Numbered from the stretch's first letter, positions 7,414 through 14,452 are shown. The stretch: DNA of 15,772 nucleotides from Collinsella aerofaciens (GCA_905213725.1 CAJMJM010000033.1:1-15772); one strand, 5' to 3'. Numbers and translations: made by a program. Notes: generated by a model from the letters alone, not told the origin.

Positions 7414-7669
7414 GACTACCTCCGACATCTTGCAGAAAGCGAACGATGTTTCGAATGGTCCCCGCTGTCAATTCGTCAGATGGATGAGGCGCGTGCATTA
7501 CGAACATCCTGCCATCTGATGGCCTGTAGAAGCGAACGCGCGATCCGGACGTCTTGCCTTTGCTGTCCATTTCAAAGCCATATGAAGCCATAACTTTAAG
7601 AAAGTCAGCAAATCTATACGTTGAAGGACAGCTAAGCAGCTGGGCGATGAGTTTGTCGATCCGAGTCAT
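7406..7669 (-). CDS. hicA: HicA-family mRNA interferase toxin
   Basis: The 87-residue protein fits the HicA double-stranded-RNA-binding-like toxin family, whose members cut mRNA and are neutralised by HicB. Visible features are an N-terminal helix region (MTRIDKLIAQLLSCP), TYRFADFLKVMASYGF, SGSRVRFYRP (41-50), HAPHPSDEL (59-67) and a final helix TIRNIVRFLQDVG. The GSH histidine of classical short HicA is an Arg here (GSR); H59 or H62 in HAPHP may take its place, as in the longer GSRVRF type. A GAGG site lies just before ATG 7669. It is the first gene of the pair, with hicB overlapping its end. Confidence 0.9.
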   Translation of the reverse strand: MTRIDKLIAQLLSCPSTYRFADFLKVMASYGFEMDSKGKTSGSRVRFYRPSDGRMFVMHAPHPSDELTAGTIRNIVRFLQDVGGSHE

Positions 7670-7684
7670 CCTGCCTCACATCCC

Positions 7685-7721
7685 GCAACTATATTATAGT
7701 TGCAATTTAAGCCCGAAGCAA
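7685..7721 (-). promoter_or_regulatory. hicAB promoter with palindromic operator
   Basis: On the minus strand TTGCTT (7721-7716) and TATAAT (7698-7693) are separated by exactly 17 bp, about 24 bp ahead of the hicA start. The -10 sits inside a perfect palindrome, GCAACTATATTATAGTTGC (7685-7703, 9-bp arms around one base). This is the arrangement expected for autorepression by HicB, whose C-terminus is a ribbon-helix-helix. Confidence 0.75.
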
Positions 7722-7731
7722 TCACCCATAC

Positions 7732-7768
7732 TATAGAACACATGTACGTATAGAACAAGTGTTCGAAC
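7732..7768. repeat. TAGAACA repeat with small palindrome
   Basis: TATAGAACA occurs at 7732-7740 and again at 7749-7757, 17 bp apart; the second runs into GAACAAGTGTTC (7753-7764), a perfect inverted repeat. The TATAGAACA word also occurs at the operator-like site 3033-3041. It lies just upstream of the hicAB promoter. Role unknown. Confidence 0.4.
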
Positions 7769-7827
7769 CACAACTGAGGAAGGAGACAGGCACCTTTGTG
7801 GTGGTCTGTGCTGTGGAGTGGGCGTCT

Positions 7828-7985
7828 GCGGCGGTTTGTCTCAATCTGTAACAGTAGCTCGGCAAAATTGGACCTAGATGTTACAGATTGAGACAAAGAG
7901 CTGGTGCCGTTTGGGAACGTCTCGACCTGTAACATCTGGAGCCGATATTGCCGTCTAGATGTTACAGATTGAGACAAACCGCCGC
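7828..7985. repeat. 158-bp element bounded by 26-bp perfect inverted repeats
   Basis: The outer arms 7828-7853 and 7960-7985 are exact reverse complements over 26 bp. The core word TGTTACAGATTGAGACAAA appears four times: reversed at 7835-7853, forward at 7879-7897, reversed and degenerate at about 7919-7934 (GTCTCGACCTGTAACA), and forward at 7960-7978. So two inverted pairs stand head to tail, 7835/7879 and 7919/7960, and the outermost copies also pair. No coding content and no transposase is present. I recall similar units between genes in Collinsella; function unknown. Confidence 0.85.
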
Positions 7986-8019
7986 GGTGGGCTGCGCCGC
8001 CCCGCTCAAACCGCAGAAA

Positions 8020-8058
8020 AAAGGTAGATTTTCGGGCATGTCCCAAAAATCTACCTTT
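8020..8058 (-). terminator. Terminator of the M16 peptidase gene (GTAGATTTT repeat copy)
   Basis: A 13-bp perfect stem (AAAGGTAGATTTT at 8020-8032 with its complement at 8046-8058) is extended by a GGG/CCC pair after one mismatch, with a 5-nt loop. It begins 8 bp after the peptidase stop. On the minus strand the stem ends in a run of six T. It shares GTAGATTTT(T)GGGACATGCC with the repeat at 5264-5297, so a dispersed palindrome doubles as the terminator. Confidence 0.85.
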
Positions 8059-8066
8059 GCCGTGCG

Positions 8067-11000
8067 TTAGCCCATCAGGTCGACGACGTTAAAGCCGGCG
8101 TTGCTCTTGGCGATGACTTCGCGGCCGCCAAAGACGCAGGTGGGCGACTCGGCTGCGATGCGCGTCACGTCGGCGCCGAGCGAGCGGAGCTCACCGGGCG
8201 TGGCGGCGAGCATCTGGGCGCGGCGCTCCTCGCGTGCGTGCGGATCGAGCCCGGCCAGGTAGGTCGTGTTGCGGCGCTTGGTGAGCGCGTACGGCTTCAC
8301 CGGCGCGTCCATGCCGCTCACGCAGCTCACGATAAAGCCCTCAAAGGCGGCCTCGTCGGGCTCAAAGCTGCCAAGCCATGCACCCGCGCGCTTCACGCGC
8401 TCAATCGAAGGATCGATCGCCGGGTCGCGGTAGGTGTAGAACGCCGTCTGGCGCTCGCCGGCTGCGCGGAATCCGCAGCCGTACGCACCGCCCTTCACGC
8501 GAATCTCGTTCCACAGGTAGTCGTAGGAGAGCGCGTTGGCAGCCACGGCCCAAGCGCCTGTCACGTCAATGCCCAGGCGACGCGGATCGCACGCACGCGC
8601 GGCAAAGCAGATGTCGCTGGGGATGACGAAAGCCTCGTGGCGGTCGCGCGGCTCCGGCACCACGAGCGTGCCGCTGGCAGCGCCGTCGCCCGCGCCAAGC
8701 CCCAGGTCGCCCGCGGCATCCCAGTACGCGTCAAAGTCCTCGTCGCTGCCGGTAAAGCTCGCCATGCAGCCATCGGCCACAAAGATGCGCTCCGCCAGCT
8801 CGGCAAGCTTGGTACGCAGCCCGTCCACGCGCTCGTCAAAGTGGTCGAGCAGATCGCGCAGGAACAGGTAGAAGTCTACGCCCGAGAGCTGCTCACGCAC
8901 TACGGCCGAAGGCGAGCTGTAGCTCATCGCGCGACCGAGCGCCGTCGAGTGGCCGTTGTTGATAAAGCCCTGTTCAAGCCCAATGCGAATCTGCGTGAGC
9001 ACGTCGCGCACGCGGTCGGCGTCGGCATCTGCCAAAAGCGTGCTCGACCATACCTCGCGCGGCAGACTCGCCAGCGCATCGATTTTCTCGGACAGGGCGC
9101 CGGCGCTCACCAGCAGATAGGGGCGCACGCCGTCCACGTCGGGCTGGGTCATGACTTCGGTCGTAAAGCTCAAAAAGCCGAGCTTGCCGGCGAGCAAGTT
9201 GTCGAGTTCCTCGGCCGAGTGCTCGCGCGTGGGCAGCTGCTTGAGCAGGCGGCAGAGCAGTGTCACATAGGGCAGGTCCTCAAACGCGACGCAGCTCAGG
9301 TCGAAATACTGCATGGCGTAGGCCAGACGGTTGGTGGGGATGCCGTGGCGCAGGCAGGGGATGGGTGCGGTCGTGTCCACGATCAGCGGCTGCTCGGGGT
9401 GCGCCTCGCCAATGTCGGACACGCGCAGGCGCGGCAGCGTGGCCTTGGCCTCGGGCGTGTCTTCGGCCTCCTGCGCGGCACGCAGCGCGGCCGTGCGCTC
9501 GACCACGTCGGCCAGCTCGGCATCGGTCATGGCATCGCGCTTGGCTGCTAGCTCGGCGGCCTCGGCACCCTCCGAACCCTCGGCGGCGTCCACCGGCACC
9601 AGCTCGACCAGTGCCATGTGATCGTTCTGCAGCACCAGCTCGCGCAGCAGGTCCTCAAAATAGCTGCCGTCCAGCTCGCTACGCAGCTCCTCGTACACCG
9701 GGCCGTACTTGAGCGCCAACGTCGCGGCGTCGTCATCGTAGAGCCAGGTGCTCAGCGCGTCGCACGCAATGGCCACGCCATCGGCGATACCGTAGTCGCG
9801 CTGGCGCAGATCGTATTCGTTGCTGCTGATGATGGCTTCCAGGCGCTCGCGCGGAACGCCGTGCTCGCACAGGTCGCGGCAGGCGTCCTGGAACACGCGA
9901 CGCAGCTCGCGCGCCACGCCGGGCTGAGCGTTTTGCAGCATGATGAGCTCGTAGGGCTGCAGGCTCTCGGCCGCGGTGTAGCTCACCACGTTGCCGCCCA
10001 GGCCGGCGGCCAGAATGGCCTTCTTAACCGGCGCTTCGTTGGAGCCTAGTAGCGCCTCGAACAGGATATCCGCCGCGATCGTGCGCTTGCGGTCGAGCGC
10101 GCTGCCCAGCACAAGGCCCAGGCCCACCAGGGCGTTCTCGGGCGTGGTGGCCATCTCGACGCGCTTATACTCGCAGGTCACGGGCGCCTGCACGCCCAGC
10201 GGATTGGGTGCCAGCGTGGACGGGTCCTCGCCGGCGGCGACGGCAGCGTCCATGCGGCGGCTCGCGGCGCTCGGCTGCGACAGATAGCGCTCGTCCAAAA
10301 AGGCCAGCGCGCGGTCCACGTCCAGGTCGCCGTAGAGCGTGATGTAGGAGTTGGAAGGATTGTAGTGGCGCGCGTGCGTGTCCAGGAACTGCTCGTAGGT
10401 GAGCGCGGGAATCGCGCGCGGGTCGCCGCCGCTCTCGTGCGCATAGGCGGTGTCGGGATAGAGCGCGGCGTTGACGGCGTCGTCCAGCACGCTCATGGGG
10501 TCGGACAGCGCGCCCTTCATTTCGTTGAACACCACGCCGTTATAGCGCAGCGTACCCTCGCGCAGGCTCGCGGAGCTGCCGTCGCCCTCGCCCTCGGCGC
10601 TCTCCGGCAGGTCCAGCTCGTAGTGCCAGCCCTCCTGCTGAAAAATGGTGGGTTTGGTATAGATGGCCGGGTTGAACACCGCGTCCAGATACACGTCCAT
10701 CAGGTTGTACAGATCCTGCTCGTTGGTGGTGGCAACGGGGTAGATGGTCTTGTCGGGGTAGGTCATGGCGTTGAGGAACGTCTGCATGGAGCTCTTGATC
10801 AGGTCGACAAATGGCTCCTTGACGGGAAACTTGGCCGATCCGCACAGCACCGAGTGCTCAAGAATATGGAACACGCCGGTGGAATCGGCCGGCGGCGTCT
10901 TAAAGCCAATGGCGAAGGCCTTGTTTTCGTCGTCGCACGCCAGGTACAGCAGGCGAGCGCCCGAGGCGGTGTGGCGCAGCACGTAAGCGTCCGAGTCGAG

Positions 11001-11105
11001 CTCGGGCACGGTCTCGCAGCGCTCGACGGCAAAACCGTGACAGATGGTACCGGGCACCAGCAGTGCGGCAGCAGCGGCGCGCGGGTCGGTTGAGGTGGTG
11101 GACAT
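8067..11105 (-). CDS. M16C insulinase-family zinc peptidase (PreP/Cym1-like)
   Basis: This is a 1012-residue member of the M16C presequence-protease family, which degrades peptides inside a closed two-half chamber. The inverted zinc motif is HILEH (80-84), with E83 as the catalytic base. The third zinc ligand is probably E195 in VVFNEMKGAL, a segment strongly kept in M16C. The C-terminal half carries GGAYGCGF (872-879) followed by FYTYRDP, which supplies the Arg/Tyr that complete the active site in PreP. An acidic/serine insertion (about 169-181) sits between zinc ligands. There is no signal peptide, so it is probably cytoplasmic, clearing peptides. The frame is open 207 bp further upstream, but the GGAGA site 8 bp before ATG 11105 and the start of family similarity place the start here. 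It is monocistronic with its own terminator. Confidence 0.93.
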   Translation of the reverse strand: MSTTSTDPRAAAAALLVPGTICHGFAVERCETVPELDSDAYVLRHTASGARLLYLACDDENKAFAIGFKTPPADSTGVFHILEHSVLCGSAKFPVKEPFVDLIKSSMQTFLNAMTYPDKTIYPVATTNEQDLYNLMDVYLDAVFNPAIYTKPTIFQQEGWHYELDLPESAEGEGDGSSASLREGTLRYNGVVFNEMKGALSDPMSVLDDAVNAALYPDTAYAHESGGDPRAIPALTYEQFLDTHARHYNPSNSYITLYGDLDVDRALAFLDERYLSQPSAASRRMDAAVAAGEDPSTLAPNPLGVQAPVTCEYKRVEMATTPENALVGLGLVLGSALDRKRTIAADILFEALLGSNEAPVKKAILAAGLGGNVVSYTAAESLQPYELIMLQNAQPGVARELRRVFQDACRDLCEHGVPRERLEAIISSNEYDLRQRDYGIADGVAIACDALSTWLYDDDAATLALKYGPVYEELRSELDGSYFEDLLRELVLQNDHMALVELVPVDAAEGSEGAEAAELAAKRDAMTDAELADVVERTAALRAAQEAEDTPEAKATLPRLRVSDIGEAHPEQPLIVDTTAPIPCLRHGIPTNRLAYAMQYFDLSCVAFEDLPYVTLLCRLLKQLPTREHSAEELDNLLAGKLGFLSFTTEVMTQPDVDGVRPYLLVSAGALSEKIDALASLPREVWSSTLLADADADRVRDVLTQIRIGLEQGFINNGHSTALGRAMSYSSPSAVVREQLSGVDFYLFLRDLLDHFDERVDGLRTKLAELAERIFVADGCMASFTGSDEDFDAYWDAAGDLGLGAGDGAASGTLVVPEPRDRHEAFVIPSDICFAARACDPRRLGIDVTGAWAVAANALSYDYLWNEIRVKGGAYGCGFRAAGERQTAFYTYRDPAIDPSIERVKRAGAWLGSFEPDEAAFEGFIVSCVSGMDAPVKPYALTKRRNTTYLAGLDPHAREERRAQMLAATPGELRSLGADVTRIAAESPTCVFGGREVIAKSNAGFNVVDLMG

Positions 11106-11157
11106 ATGCAGTCTCCTTTGACGCCCCAGCGGGGGCGAATCGAGTCGAATCCCCGAG

Positions 11158-11173
11158 AGTATACCCATATGGG
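11158..11173 (-). promoter_or_regulatory. Possible promoter region of the M16 gene
   Basis: TATACT reads on the minus strand at 11163-11158, about 52 bp before the start. It adjoins a perfect CCCATATGGG palindrome (11164-11173). No clear -35 is seen. The palindrome could be an operator; weak evidence. Confidence 0.35.
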
Positions 11174-11242
11174 GCCGCGGCTCTGCGGCGAACTGAAGAC
11201 GATGCTGGCGGATTGGGCAAAGGCCCCGCGTGACCGCCGCGC

Positions 11243-11365
11243 GAGCGTGGAAACTTGGACGCCTATCGAATGAGAGTGGATTTTCGGACGGAATCAGCCT
11301 CAAAACGCCCAAAAACCGTCCAAATATCCACCCTCATTTTCCGACCGTCCAAAATCCACGCTCAT
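11243..11365. repeat. Cluster of four GTGGATTTTCGGACG repeats
   Basis: Forward copies lie at about 11243-11261 (degenerate, GAGCGTGGAAACTTGGACG) and 11269-11291 (ATGAGAGTGGATTTTCGG then ACGG). Reverse copies lie at 11316-11338 (three differences from the 11269 copy) and 11341-11365. The second and third copies can form a hairpin of about 20 bp around a 24-nt loop. No T-run follows, so a terminator is unlikely. Confidence 0.75.
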
Positions 11366-11378
11366 CCGCCGCCCACAC

Positions 11379-11459
11379 ATCTCTCATATCTCATTCGTCT
11401 CTAATATGAGAGATAACAGAAAGATGAGAGATAATTACGAGAGATAACTGAGAGACGAA
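11379..11459. promoter_or_regulatory. GAGAGATAA operator-like array before the AlbA_2 gene
   Basis: Three exact GAGAGATAA words lie at 11408-11416, 11426-11434 and 11439-11447, and a variant GAGAGACGA at 11450-11458. Upstream, ATCTCTCATAT (11379-11389) is the exact reverse complement of ATATGAGAGAT (11404-11414). A TAATAT at 11402-11407 could be a -10. The array ends about 50 bp before the start of a gene whose product has a C-terminal HTH, so autoregulation is a reasonable inference. Confidence 0.55.
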
Positions 11460-11509
11460 GGAAATCTATTCGCGGCATTCTCCGCCGGGCCGAGCGAAAG
11501 GACATGCAG

Positions 11510-12976
11510 ATGAACGAAAACGAGCTGACCGGTCTGCTCGAGTCTTTAAAGCGCATGGGCTCGGACGATCTTAACGTCGAGGTCAAGGAGAGCGCCACGA
11601 CGCTTTCCCGCGACGTATGGGAAACGGTTAGCGCATTCGCGAATACCGCTGGCGGAATTATCGTGCTCGGCGTGAGCGAGCGCGCGGGCTTTGTCCCGGT
11701 TGAGAACTTTGAGACCGAGAAGGTGCTCAACCAATTCGTAGCGGGCATGGGTGATGCCGGCGGTCGCGGAAAACTGGCCAATCCGCCCAAATACACCATT
11801 GAACGCGTGGAGCTCCAGGGCACCGTGGTTCTGGTCATCACGATTGAGGAGCTCGACCCGTCGAGCAAGCCGTGTTATGTCATAGAGCGGGGCGCTCAAG
11901 GCGGCAGCTACAAACGCATCGATGATAAAGATGTTCCGCTCTCGTCGACCGAGGTGCTCGCATTGGCGTCATACGGTCGAGCGACTCCGAGCGATCGCGA
12001 CGCGGTGGCGGGCGCGGGTGCGGACGATCTCGACGAGGCGCTGGTCGACCGTACGATAGATCGGGCTTTCTCGTTGACGCCTCGGGCAATGCGCGGCGCG
12101 CCGGACAAACAAACGAAGCTGGAGCGCCTAAATTTCCTTGATTCCCAGGGCAATGTCACCAAGGCTGGACTCCTAGTTGCGGGCACCTACCCTCAGCAGT
12201 TTTATCCCAAGCTCTTTATCGACATGGCTGTCTATGCGGGGACCCGGAAAGGCACGGCGGGGTCGCTGAGGTTCATGGACCGCACGATCTGTGAGGGAAC
12301 GTTGGGCGAGATGATCTCGGATGCTGTCGCGGCCGTCGCCAAGAATTTGCGGCGCGCCTCGACCGTCCACGGCGTCTCGCGTGTCGGCTCGCTGGAGATT
12401 CCCGAGGAGGTTCTGCGCGAGGCAATCGCCAACGCCGCAATCCATCGAGAATACGGGGATCGGTTCTGTGGACAAGCGAGTGCCGTCGACGTCTTTGACG
12501 AGCGTGTCGAGGTGACGAATCCTGGCGGCCTTTACGGGGGAAAGACTCGCGAGAACTTGTTTGACGGCAGCTCCCGATGCCGTAACGCGACGCTCGTGAA
12601 ACTCATGTCGATTGTCCCGCTGCCGGATGGCGCAGGTTCGCCGGCTGAGGGCAATGGCTCGGGCATCCCGATGATGATCGATGCCATGCGCGCGCATGGT
12701 CTGGCCGAGCCCCTGTTCTGCCCGGGGTTCGATCGGTTCAAGGTCGTACTTTACCGTTCAAAGATCGAGCCGGTCGATCATGGCGGGGGCTTAATTGTGA
12801 CGGCACTCAAACACTACGGCGAGCTGGGGACGCGTGAGCTGGCAGAACGCACGGGGCTTACAATTTCCCAGGTTAGGTCGCGCGTCAACGCGCTCATTGC
12901 TCAAGGCGAGCTTGAGCCCACGGCGCCGGCGACGAGCCGCAACCGCAAGTATCGACTGTCAGAGCGCGTGGAATAA
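11510..12976 (+). CDS. AlbA_2 / HATPase-like / HTH regulator-type protein
   Basis: The 488-residue protein belongs to the COG2865 type. The N-terminus is an AlbA_2 (Schlafen-like, PF04326) domain, about 22-145, with VEVKES and SAFANTAGGIIVLGVSE (41-57). A C-terminal ATPase-like region follows, with an N-box-like EEVLREAIANAAIHREY (299-315), VTNPGGL (335-341) and GNGSGIPMM (382-389). A winged-helix/HTH segment (about 432-483, TRELAERTGLTISQVRSRVNAL) ends it. Such proteins are usually annotated as putative transcriptional regulators, and AlbA_2 proteins also occur in defence islands; no activity can be assigned. An ATG two codons earlier lies 1 nt from the AAAGGA site (11497-11502), while ATG 11510 lies 7 nt from it, so I chose 11510. 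A repeat array upstream may be its operator. Its last 83 bp overlap an opposite-strand frame. Confidence 0.87.
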   Translation: MNENELTGLLESLKRMGSDDLNVEVKESATTLSRDVWETVSAFANTAGGIIVLGVSERAGFVPVENFETEKVLNQFVAGMGDAGGRGKLANPPKYTIERVELQGTVVLVITIEELDPSSKPCYVIERGAQGGSYKRIDDKDVPLSSTEVLALASYGRATPSDRDAVAGAGADDLDEALVDRTIDRAFSLTPRAMRGAPDKQTKLERLNFLDSQGNVTKAGLLVAGTYPQQFYPKLFIDMAVYAGTRKGTAGSLRFMDRTICEGTLGEMISDAVAAVAKNLRRASTVHGVSRVGSLEIPEEVLREAIANAAIHREYGDRFCGQASAVDVFDERVEVTNPGGLYGGKTRENLFDGSSRCRNATLVKLMSIVPLPDGAGSPAEGNGSGIPMMIDAMRAHGLAEPLFCPGFDRFKVVLYRSKIEPVDHGGGLIVTALKHYGELGTRELAERTGLTISQVRSRVNALIAQGELEPTAPATSRNRKYRLSERVE

Positions 12977-13568
12977 ATGCGTTAGTGGACGAGGCGACCC
13001 AATAATCGACCCTCAATTGGCGCCCACTAAGGTAAAGCGGTTGTTGCTCAGTCGACGGTGATGCTGAGGACTCGGCTTCCACCGGCATGGCCCCGAACCC
13101 GTCCATCAAGAACAGCCTAAGAACCAGCTTGATGACATATCCCGGTTTGACTTCTGCCGCGCCAAAGACGCTGCGCTCGGCGAGCTCGCTGCAGTATGCA
13201 TAGATGTCGCGGATAAGGTCCGCGCCCGAAAGCGTAAACATGTAGCCTGCGTTCGAAAGCGCATTGGGTGCGGCGGGCAACTTGGCCATGCGGCAAAAGG
13301 TCAACAGGTCGGGTGCCATAGCGCCCTGGTAGCCAAGGTGGCTGCCGTCTTCTTGTGCGGCGAGTTCCAGTTGGCGTACTCGATCCAGCGCCGCTGCCAG
13401 CACAAAGCTCGGTGTGGGAGCATTGACGTCCTCCGTGGTCGCCACAAGCCTGCCCGCCGCCTGCGTGACAAGCCAAGCGACCTCGCGCTGGCAACGCACG
13501 GCCTTGCGCGTCACCGGCTTGATGGACGAAGAAGAAACGCTCCCCTTTGGCGGATTCGAAGCAGCCAT
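12894..13568 (-). CDS. Uncharacterised protein, tail overlapping the AlbA_2 gene
   Basis: I do not recognise this 224-residue protein. A GGAGGG site 5 nt before ATG 13568 and ordinary protein composition over residues 20-165 argue that it is real. The N-terminus is Ser/Lys-rich (1-24). The middle is alternating helices (REVAWLVTQAAGRL, SFVLAAALDRVRQLELAA, GADLIRDIYAYCSELAER, VIKLVLRLFLMDGF) with no signal peptide or clear membrane span. After about residue 165 the sequence loses its character, and residues from about 198 on are simply the antisense of the AlbA_2 gene end. The natural stop may have been lost by a frameshift or truncation. It diverges from the HNH gene, with only 11 bp between the two start codons, which suggests a shared control region or a linked function. 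Confidence 0.6.
   Translation of the reverse strand: MAASNPPKGSVSSSSIKPVTRKAVRCQREVAWLVTQAAGRLVATTEDVNAPTPSFVLAAALDRVRQLELAAQEDGSHLGYQGAMAPDLLTFCRMAKLPAAPNALSNAGYMFTLSGADLIRDIYAYCSELAERSVFGAAEVKPGYVIKLVLRLFLMDGFGAMPVEAESSASPSTEQQPLYLSGRQLRVDYWVASSTNAFIPRALTVDTCGCGSSPAPWAQARLEQ
12982..13030. repeat. Nested inverted repeat at the AlbA_2 gene end
   Basis: TTAGTGG (12982-12988) pairs with CCACTAA (13024-13030), and inside it CCAAT (12999-13003) pairs with ATTGG (13016-13020). It starts 5 bp after the AlbA_2 stop and lies within the opposite frame. It might form a weak transcription end, but the stems are short and no T-run follows. Confidence 0.3.
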
Positions 13569-13579
13569 AAGACCCTCCC

Positions 13580-14452
13580 ATGAACAATCCGGCCCAACAG
13601 GCCCGGATGAAACACGTGCTACATCAGTATACAGGGGAGTGGGGCAGCGGGGTACAAGCGCGCCAGCGGCAAACCGAGAGCATCAACGATGTGCCTCCGC
13701 TCTATTTGGACGATGGCACGTGGGTCATTAAGTATTCGGTTCAAGCGCCAGGCGCCGTTGGTTCTCGAGACCAAGACTATAACCGTAAAATGCTCAACTG
13801 CATGGAATGTGGCGTTCCAGTCGGAGTCATATTTGCAACCGAGGTGGGCTACAAGGTGCTCGGCCTTGCGTTTGTTGAGCGGTTCGAGCCCGAAAACGGA
13901 TGGTTTGTTCTGCACGGTCCTGTTCATAAAGGCGGACCGGACCCTCGTTTTGCGCCCGACATGAGTTATCTGAAGCACATACCCGTCGATATTGAGTTTG
14001 CCGGACAGGGTGTGACCGACGACGAGAAGGTCCGCTATGCGTTAAGGCGCGAGCGATTGGGGCAGCAATGGTTCCGCAAGCAGCTCGTTGCCGCCTATGA
14101 TGGCCGTTGCGCGGTGTCGGACTGCGGCGTCAGCGAAGCTCTGGAGGCTGCACATATCGAGAATTACTCGGGACCCAAATCGCAGGTTGCCAGCAACGGT
14201 ATTCTGCTTCGGCGCGATCTTCATTCCCTATTTGATGCTCACCTGATTTCGTTTGAGCCTGTTTGCGGCGAATATCGGCTGTGCGGATCGTACCTGCTGG
14301 ATAAGACCGGCTACGCTTCCTTTGCGGGTGCGACGCTAAGGCAGCCGAATGAGCGTCAGTGGCGACCCAATACGGTGTTTCTTGAGGCCCATCGCATTGA
14401 GTTCGATCGCTCGGAAAAGAAGCGTGAAAAGGCGGGGCTTCTGCCGTATTAG
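13580..14452 (+). CDS. HNH endonuclease, predicted restriction type (COG3440-like)
   Basis: The 290-residue protein has a C-terminal HNH nuclease domain (about 158-222). WFRKQLVAAYDGRCAVSDCGV carries the structural C177 and C182, then come LEAAHI (H192), N206 in SNGILLRRDLHSLFD, and H215. HNH enzymes cut DNA with one metal ion; this form, with FRxxLxxAYxGRCAVxxC and LEAAHI, is typical of COG3440 predicted restriction endonucleases. The N-terminal half (about 35-140; YNRKMLNCMECGVPVGVIF, YKVLGLAFVERF, GWFVLHGP) is beta-rich and may be a DNA- or modified-base-reading domain, which would make it a type IV-like enzyme; that is inference. The start is uncertain: ATG 13580 has no good ribosome site, and no in-frame ATG other than codon 10 follows until codon 71. 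Its promoter must lie within the divergent neighbour. Confidence 0.88.
   Translation: MNNPAQQARMKHVLHQYTGEWGSGVQARQRQTESINDVPPLYLDDGTWVIKYSVQAPGAVGSRDQDYNRKMLNCMECGVPVGVIFATEVGYKVLGLAFVERFEPENGWFVLHGPVHKGGPDPRFAPDMSYLKHIPVDIEFAGQGVTDDEKVRYALRRERLGQQWFRKQLVAAYDGRCAVSDCGVSEALEAAHIENYSGPKSQVASNGILLRRDLHSLFDAHLISFEPVCGEYRLCGSYLLDKTGYASFAGATLRQPNERQWRPNTVFLEAHRIEFDRSEKKREKAGLLPY

Larger units (their letters stand above)
7670..8066. other. 397-bp gene-free stretch between hicA and the M16 gene
   Basis: No real gene is seen. An open frame runs through it on the minus strand, but its repeated SQSVTSR words are only translated copies of the DNA repeats. Contents in order are the hicAB promoter/operator, the TAGAACA repeat, a short AGGAAGGAGACAGGCACC stretch (about 7777-7794), the 158-bp inverted-repeat element and the M16 gene terminator. 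Confidence 0.75.
11106..11509. other. 404-bp spacer between the M16 and AlbA_2 genes
   Basis: No gene is seen on either strand. It holds the M16 leader and possible -10, four copies of a GTGGATTTTNGGACG word (11243-11365), and the GAGAGATAA array in front of the AlbA_2 gene. Composition turns markedly AT- and purine-rich after about 11380, unlike the flanking genes. Confidence 0.75.

Noticed and set aside
7828..7985. CRISPR array
   Set aside because: Copies alternate in orientation, number only four and have unequal spacers; no cas genes are present.
7666..8046. 126-codon minus-strand frame with repeated SQSVTSR words
   Set aside because: The repeated words are translations of the inverted-repeat element and terminator; not a credible protein.
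8238..9551. 437-codon plus-strand frame inside the M16 gene
   Set aside because: Antisense shadow of a full-length peptidase; no ribosome site or domain.
11106..11312. 69-residue N-terminal extension of the M16 peptidase
   Set aside because: The extension is Arg-rich and unlike the family, and a strong ribosome site precedes the ATG at 11105.
12173..12697. Minus-strand frame antisense to the AlbA_2 gene
   Set aside because: The plus strand carries recognisable AlbA_2, ATPase-like and HTH segments through this region.
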